From positions 310,001 through 374,000 of the forward strand of contig NZ_JACHEQ010000001.1 in assembly GCF_014201515.1 (NCBI RefSeq): a stretch of DNA of 64,000 nucleotides, written 5' to 3'. Numbering within the stretch: the first letter of the stretch is position 1; every line of letters begins with the position of its first letter. A program made the position numbers and the translations under genes. Of the stretch, positions 59,319 through 64,000 are shown in pieces. A model generated the notes under the pieces. The model saw nothing but the letters and a program-made list of their open reading frames with translations, searched no databases and had not been told where the DNA came from. Origin of the DNA: Anoxybacillus mongoliensis. Lineage in GTDB: Bacteria > Bacillota > Bacilli > Bacillales > Anoxybacillaceae.

Positions 59319-60983
59319 TTATTTCATTACATATACACGAGCTTCGTACGGACGCAATGTAAAGCGCGTCGCATGTTTATGCGGTTTCACATCGTAGTTT
59401 GCTAACACCAATTGCTCGCTATTCAATTTCAATGAATCATAACGATACATCGTTTTACGGTCTGTTAAGTTCACGATGACAATCGCTGTTTCTTCGCCGA
59501 GTGTGCGCGTATATGCATAAATCGCTTTATGGTTTTCTAATATTAAATCATATGTTCCGTAAATAAATACTTCGTGTTGTTTTCTTAGTTGAATCATGCG
59601 CTTGTAAAAGTTTAGTACAGAGTTCGGGTCGTTCAACTGCTTTTTGACGTTAATTTGTTTATAATTTCCGTTCACACCAATCCACGGTGTTCCAGTCGTA
59701 AATCCAGCATTTTCTTCATCCGACCATTGCATCGGTGTGCGTGAATTATCGCGACCGTTTTTCCAAATCCATTGCATCACTTCTTCATGTGAACGACCTT
59801 TGGCGCGCTCAATGCGATAATAATTTTTAATAGCGACATCGTCATATTCATCAATCGTTTCAAATCGGACGTTCGTCATGCCAATTTCTTGTCCTTGATA
59901 AATAAACGGCGTCCCTTGCATAAGGAAATATAATGCCCCTAACGCTTTGGCGCTTTCAACAAGATATTGTTCATCATTTCCCCATGTCGACACCGAACGC
60001 GGTTGATCATGATTTTCAAGGAATAGTGCATTCCAGCCGACGCCTTCTAGTCCTTTTTGCCATTTTGTTAATACACGTTTTAATTTACGAACATCAACAC
60101 CGCCATCTGTTCCTTTTTGCCAAAGTCCAAGATGTTCAAACTGAAAAATCATATTAAAAATGCCATTTTCTTCACCGACCCAATCTTCCGCTTCCTCCAC
60201 AGTAACTCCGTTCGCTTCTCCAACCGTCATAATGTCATAACGCGCAAACGTTTGCGCTTTGAGTTCACGAAGATAGTCCATGATCCCTTCTTGATTCATA
60301 TGTCCATCAAATGAAGGGACATAGTCAAGTCCTTTTGGATTTGGCAAATCCGGAAGACCTTCTTTTTTCTTAATGTGTGAAATCGCATCGACACGGAACC
60401 CATCAATGCCTTTATCGAGCCACCAGTTAATCATATCATATAAAGCGCGGCGAACATCTTCATTTTCCCAATTCAAATCCGGTTGCTTCGTCGCAAACAC
60501 GTGTAAATAATATTGATCCGTCGTCTCGTCATATTCCCAAGCAGAACCGCCAAAAATGCTTTCCCAATTGTTTGGCTCTTTGCCGTTTTTCCCATCGCGC
60601 CAAATGTACCAATCGCGTTTAGGATTATCCTTTGATGAGCGCGACTCAATAAACCATGGATGCTCATCGCTCGTATGGTTAATAACAAGATCTAAAATGA
60701 CTTTCATGTCGCGTTTATGAATTTCTTCAAGCAACTGATCGAAATCTTCCATCGTTCCAAACTGTTCCATAATGTCTTGATAATCGCTAATGTCATAGCC
60801 ATTATCTGCATTTGGCGATTTATAAATCGGACAAATCCATATGACATCGATTCCAAGTTCTTTTAAATAGTCAAGCTTTTGGATAATCCCTTGTAAATCA
60901 CCAATCCCGTCTCCATTTGAATCCATAAAGCTTCTTGGATATATTTGATATGCAATCGCTTCTTTCCACCAAGCTCTTTTCAC
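59319..60983 (-). CDS. Oligo-1,6-glucosidase/alpha-glucosidase (GH13), second copy
   Basis: A 554-residue GH13 enzyme paralogous to MalL at 14.4-16.1 kb. It shows WWKEAIAYQIYPRSF, DSNGDGIGDL, the nucleophile in GFRVDAI, the acid/base in TVGEANG and the stabiliser in LENHDQPRS. The Val after the GFR and the alpha-1,6-type sequence TVGEANGV suggest isomaltose/panose as substrate, but specificity is uncertain. It stands alone with a near-cre site upstream and GGAGGA before the ATG at 60983. Confidence 0.92.
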   Translation of the reverse strand: MKRAWWKEAIAYQIYPRSFMDSNGDGIGDLQGIIQKLDYLKELGIDVIWICPIYKSPNADNGYDISDYQDIMEQFGTMEDFDQLLEEIHKRDMKVILDLVINHTSDEHPWFIESRSSKDNPKRDWYIWRDGKNGKEPNNWESIFGGSAWEYDETTDQYYLHVFATKQPDLNWENEDVRRALYDMINWWLDKGIDGFRVDAISHIKKKEGLPDLPNPKGLDYVPSFDGHMNQEGIMDYLRELKAQTFARYDIMTVGEANGVTVEEAEDWVGEENGIFNMIFQFEHLGLWQKGTDGGVDVRKLKRVLTKWQKGLEGVGWNALFLENHDQPRSVSTWGNDEQYLVESAKALGALYFLMQGTPFIYQGQEIGMTNVRFETIDEYDDVAIKNYYRIERAKGRSHEEVMQWIWKNGRDNSRTPMQWSDEENAGFTTGTPWIGVNGNYKQINVKKQLNDPNSVLNFYKRMIQLRKQHEVFIYGTYDLILENHKAIYAYTRTLGEETAIVIVNLTDRKTMYRYDSLKLNSEQLVLANYDVKPHKHATRFTLRPYEARVYVMK

Positions 60984-61009
60984 ATGAAATCCTCCTCAAT
61001 TGACTCAAA

Positions 61010-61023
61010 ATAAATCGCTTTCA
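61010..61023 (-). promoter_or_regulatory. Near-cre site upstream of the second glucosidase
   Basis: TGAAAGCGATTTAT on the minus strand agrees with TGWAANCGNTNWCA except for the last two bases. It lies 27 bases before the start codon. Confidence 0.45.
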
Positions 61024-61133
61024 ATGATTATTACTCTTTCATGTTAATATACAAATTGCTTTGTTTAAAGAGGAAGTTGCACTTTTTCATAAAAAATTTC
61101 GTTTTATCTGTGCAAACGTTTCACTTTTTTATT

Positions 61134-61173
61134 ATAAAAGTAAACGACCGCTTTGGCGATCGTTTACTTTTAT
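61134..61173. terminator. Intrinsic terminator of the MFS transporter gene
   Basis: A perfect 14-pair stem (61134-61147 with 61160-61173) is made of ATAAAAGTAAACGA and its complement, with a 12-base loop. Confidence 0.8.
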
Positions 61174-61175
61174 AC

Positions 61176-62783
61176 TTATTCCATTGGAGCCGTTTTATTC
61201 TGCGTACGAGAAATCGTAATGCGGCCGATGAACAGCGCAAAAACAAAACCGATGCCGACAAAGATTAACCCATATAAAAACACATCGCTTAACGCATCAA
61301 CGAGTGTTTGTTTTAATACGGGTACAAACATTTGTTGCATTTGTTCGGGAATTTTTTTCAACGTATCCGGATTTAAAATGACCGAATATACGCTTTGCGG
61401 ATTCGATTCAACGAGTTGTTTAAATGAATCCATCATCGCATGCGCTTGTGCTGGTAATTTCTCTAACAGCGGAAGAAACTTCGCTTCTAATAAATCTTTC
61501 GAACGGTGGTTCATAATCGCTCCTAACAACGTTGCCCCAAACGTTCCACCAATTTGACGGAAAAATTGACTCGATGATGTCACAATACCGAGCTGCGATT
61601 TTGGAAATACTTCTTGTAACGCTAGTGTAATGACCGGATTGACAAATCCTAGTCCAAAACCGAGCGTTGCCATAAATAACATCGCGGTCCACTTATTCGT
61701 ATCGACGTTCATCGTTGACAATAAGAAAAAGCCGAGCGCCACAAGCACCATTCCGACAATGACTTGCGGACGAACGCCAATTTTTTGTACAAGTCGTCCG
61801 CCGATCATGCTTGCAATAATGAGCGCAAACATCATCGGAAACATCATCGTTCCTGATTCGGATGGGCTCATGCCGATAATACCTTGCATAAAAAGCGGGA
61901 CGAACATAATTGCTCCAAACATACCGACAGACATAAAAAATCCGACACTATTAAGCACAACAAATGTTTTATTTTTTAATAAATGCATCGGCATAATCGG
62001 CTCTTCTGCTTTTCGCTCAACAAATACAAATAAGCTAAAGAAAACAACAGAGCTAGCTAATAAAGAAACGATTTGCCACGATAGCCAATCGTATTTATCG
62101 CCACCAAACGTTAAAGCAAGCAATAACGAAACAACCGCGACAACCATTGTAAACATGCCGGCCAAATCAAGCTTCACCCGCTCAGCGATGCGGTGGTTAT
62201 GCAAACCGATCGAAATGAGCACAATTGCTAATACACCAACAGGAAGGTTAATGTAAAACACCCAGCGCCAATTTAACGAATCAACAATCCATCCGCCGAC
62301 TTGCGGACCGAGAATAGACGCTAATCCAAATACGCCACCGAATACACCTTGCCATTTTGCCCGCTCTGCTCCTGTAAACAAATCACCGATGGCAATCATC
62401 GCCATTGGCATCATAATGCCGCCACCAATACCTTGAATGGCGCGGAAAATAATAAGTTGAGTCATCGTATCCGCCATACCACATAACGCGGAACCAATAA
62501 TAAAAATCGCTAATCCTGACACATAGATCGACTTTCGACCAAATAAATCAGCAAGTTTCCCGGCAATCGGGACAATCGTTGTCGATGTGAGCATGTATGC
62601 TGTCGTTAGCCATGCCATCATGCTTAATCCACCAAGCTCGCCAACAATGCGAGGCAACGCTGTGCCAACGATCGTGCCGTCAAGTGCCCCAAACAACATC
62701 GCCACAAGTAATCCGGTAATTAAAATACCTCGTTTTTGTTGTATATTTGCAATACTTGTTTGTATCGCTGCTTGTTCTTTCAT
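61176..62783 (-). CDS. DHA2-family multidrug MFS transporter (EmrB/QacA type)
   Basis: A 535-residue membrane protein with 14 predicted segments. Motif D1-like ALDGTIVGTALPRI, motif A GKLADLFGRKSIYV and the motif C region GGVFGLASILGPQVGGWIVDSLNWRWVFYINLPVG, seen as a block near residues 145-180, mark the drug:H+ antiporter DHA2 family. It starts five bases after the MarR gene, so the two form a regulator/efflux pair. ATG at 62783 is better placed after GAGGAG than the GTG at 62792. Confidence 0.9.
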   Translation of the reverse strand: MKEQAAIQTSIANIQQKRGILITGLLVAMLFGALDGTIVGTALPRIVGELGGLSMMAWLTTAYMLTSTTIVPIAGKLADLFGRKSIYVSGLAIFIIGSALCGMADTMTQLIIFRAIQGIGGGIMMPMAMIAIGDLFTGAERAKWQGVFGGVFGLASILGPQVGGWIVDSLNWRWVFYINLPVGVLAIVLISIGLHNHRIAERVKLDLAGMFTMVVAVVSLLLALTFGGDKYDWLSWQIVSLLASSVVFFSLFVFVERKAEEPIMPMHLLKNKTFVVLNSVGFFMSVGMFGAIMFVPLFMQGIIGMSPSESGTMMFPMMFALIIASMIGGRLVQKIGVRPQVIVGMVLVALGFFLLSTMNVDTNKWTAMLFMATLGFGLGFVNPVITLALQEVFPKSQLGIVTSSSQFFRQIGGTFGATLLGAIMNHRSKDLLEAKFLPLLEKLPAQAHAMMDSFKQLVESNPQSVYSVILNPDTLKKIPEQMQQMFVPVLKQTLVDALSDVFLYGLIFVGIGFVFALFIGRITISRTQNKTAPME

Positions 62784-62788
62784 ATATC

Positions 62789-63232
62789 TCACTTCTCCTC
62801 TTTTTCGTTTGCCGCAGCAATTTTTTCGATGATATGGACAAACTGCTCAAGTTCATCGAATTGTAGTTGACTCAAATAACGCTCAATAATTTTTCTTCGT
62901 TCCGCCCGTGCATGCTGAAGCATTTCTTTCCCCTTTTCAGACAATTGTACATACACGACGCGACGGTCTTCGTCATCTCGTTCGCGCAGCACAAATCCGC
63001 TTTTATATAAGCGGTCAATCATTGTCGTAATGGCGCTCGGTTTGACAAACATTTCGTCCGCCAATTCGCTCACTGTACATTTCCCACGCTTCGACAACAA
63101 GTTTAAAATAAAAAACTGCGGTTTCGTTAAGCCAATTTCCTCCTTAGCCAAATCAGCTGCTAATTTGCGAAGGGCTAACGAAAACGCATGCTCTAATCGC
63201 TCAACAAGCGCGGTGAACGGCGTTTGCTCCAT
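62789..63232 (-). CDS. MarR-family repressor of the efflux pump
   Basis: A 147-residue winged-helix regulator. The DNA-binding part is KPQFFILNLLSKRGKCTVSELADEMFVKPSAITTMIDRL (a block near residues 37-75), followed by the wing ERDDEDRRVVYVQLSEKG. It precedes the DHA2 transporter gene by five bases, and a clean palindrome lies 28 bases upstream. Release by a toxic compound is expected by family. ATG at 63232 is better spaced from AGGTGG than the ATG two codons earlier. Confidence 0.9.
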   Translation of the reverse strand: MEQTPFTALVERLEHAFSLALRKLAADLAKEEIGLTKPQFFILNLLSKRGKCTVSELADEMFVKPSAITTMIDRLYKSGFVLRERDDEDRRVVYVQLSEKGKEMLQHARAERRKIIERYLSQLQFDELEQFVHIIEKIAAANEKEEK

Positions 63233-63259
63233 ACGCATCCCACCTTTTTAACGACATAA

Positions 63260-63280
63260 ATATTTAACATAGTTAAATAT
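63260..63280 (-). promoter_or_regulatory. MarR operator
   Basis: ATATTTAAC and GTTAAATAT are perfect nine-base inverted arms with three bases between. The site lies 28 bases upstream of the marR start, where the promoter is expected. Confidence 0.8.
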
Positions 63281-63367
63281 ACACAAAAGAAAATATAAAG
63301 TCAATGAAACATTCTTGACGTATCAAATGACGCGCTTGCTCATACATTGTCATAAGGAGGGAGCGCG

Positions 63368-64000
63368 ATGAAACGAGATGAACAAAAAGCATTAGAAAAA
63401 GCCATTTCCGAAATTACGGAAATTGCCGAAGGGTTTGGGCTTGATTTTTATGAAATGCGCTATGAAATTTGCCCAGCTGATATTATTTACACATTTGGAG
63501 CATACGGCATGCCGACACGTTTTTCACATTGGAGTTTTGGGAAACAATTTCATAAAATGAAACTTCATTATGATCTCGGATTAAGTAAAATTTACGAGCT
63601 TGTCATTAACTCCGATCCGTGCTACGCCTTTTTATTAAATACAAATACGCTTATTCAAAATAAATTAATTGTCGCACACGTCCTTGCTCATAGCGACTTT
63701 TTTAAAAATAACGTTCGCTTCAGCAACACAAAACGAGACATGGTCGAAAGCATGGCGGCAACAGCGGAACGAATTAAGCATTATGAGCACGAATACGGGA
63801 AACAAGAAGTCGAAAAGTTTTTAGACGCTGTATTAGCCATTCAAGAGCATATTGACCCTTCGCTTCTTCGCCCGAAGCTTTCATGGACGATTGCTGATAC
63901 AGAAATATACGAAGAAGATGATGAAGTACCGAAACCGTCGCCATATGACGATTTATGGTCGCTTGATGAAAAGAAAAAAGCACCACAAACGCGAAAAAAA
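63368..64000 (+). CDS. spoVR: SpoVR family protein (5' part, runs off the window)
   Basis: The first 211 residues are present without a stop. They read [20 protein letters not shown] and [39 protein letters not shown] as a recognised block, then [36 protein letters not shown], typical of SpoVR, which is involved in spore cortex formation. AAGGAGG lies eight bases upstream of ATG 63368. CATACATT, matching the sigma-E -10 box, lies at about 63341, with a plausible -35 fourteen bases before. The 3' half is outside the window. Confidence 0.93.
   Translation, partial: MKRDEQKALEKAISEITEIAEGFGLDFYEMRYEICPADIIYTFGAYGMPTRFSHWSFGKQFHKMKLHYDLGLSKIYELVINSDPCYAFLLNTNTLIQNKLIVAHVLAHSDFFKNNVRFSNTKRDMVESMAATAERIKHYEHEYGKQEVEKFLDAVLAIQEHIDPSLLRPKLSWTIADTEIYEEDDEVPKPSPYDDLWSLDEKKKAPQTRKK

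Overview
The window comes from a low-to-mid GC, spore-forming, aerobic Bacillaceae chromosome. Gene content and order resemble the yhf/yhg/yha/yhe region of Bacillus subtilis, and the overall look suggests a thermophilic Anoxybacillus/Geobacillus-type genome; this placement is inferred from gene families and synteny, not from a 16S gene. Sporulation genes (alpha/beta SASP, SpoVR, YhaL, a tiny SscA/YjcZ-type protein), strong AGGAGG-type ribosome binding sites, FadR, CcpA and TRAP sites and a TPP riboswitch all fit. No insertion sequence, prophage, CRISPR array, rRNA or decoding tRNA was seen, so this is mostly ordinary core chromosome.

Layout. 1-8.4 kb: 5' part of a YhfN-like M48 protease, a SCO cytochrome-oxidase assembly factor, a PAS-GGDEF-EAL protein with a degenerate GGDEF motif, a three-gene TrpXYZ-type ABC transporter, FadR-controlled acyl-CoA ligase lcfB, and two small proteins. 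8.4-13.3 kb: a cre-controlled operon for a DUF4212/VC_2705-type sodium:solute symporter, followed after a terminator by a cNMP/CBS/DUF294 regulator and a DEDDh exonuclease. 13.4-20.8 kb: yhfI/yhfH, then a maltodextrin operon mdxR-mdxE-mdxF-mdxG-malL (minus strand) behind a cre box; it has no ATPase gene, which msmX at 43.2 kb probably supplies. 20.9-23.9 kb: yhgE and its TetR regulator yhgD with two matching operators. 23.9-28 kb: heme genes hemE-hemH-hemY facing the heme monooxygenase hmoB. 28-33.6 kb: rhodanese, amidohydrolase, ecsAB, hit, prsA and a tiny sporulation protein; the 400-base ecsA-hit gap holds a candidate structured RNA. 33.6-41.9 kb: yhaI, hpr/scoC, trpP with a TRAP site, serC, yhaL, hemZ, yhaX, yheA, yheB. 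42-49 kb: yxkF-like regulator, msmX, a SASP gene preceded by a tRNA-like element with an encoded CCA end, a cystine-type ABC transporter and a CNNM/CorC-family membrane protein. 48.9-57.1 kb: a ten-gene thiamin operon under a TPP riboswitch, combining HMP uptake and salvage with thiazole synthesis. 57.2-64 kb: an RlmI-type methyltransferase, a small zinc protein, a PepSY-type membrane protein, a second GH13 glucosidase, a MarR/DHA2 drug-efflux pair with a clear palindromic operator, and the start of spoVR.

The most unusual items are the tRNA-like element at 44683-44751 and the structured intergenic RNA candidate at 31700-31960. Next are a canonical EF-hand loop inside the sodium symporter, the near-identical twin operators of YhgD, and a possible leader peptide overlapping hemE.
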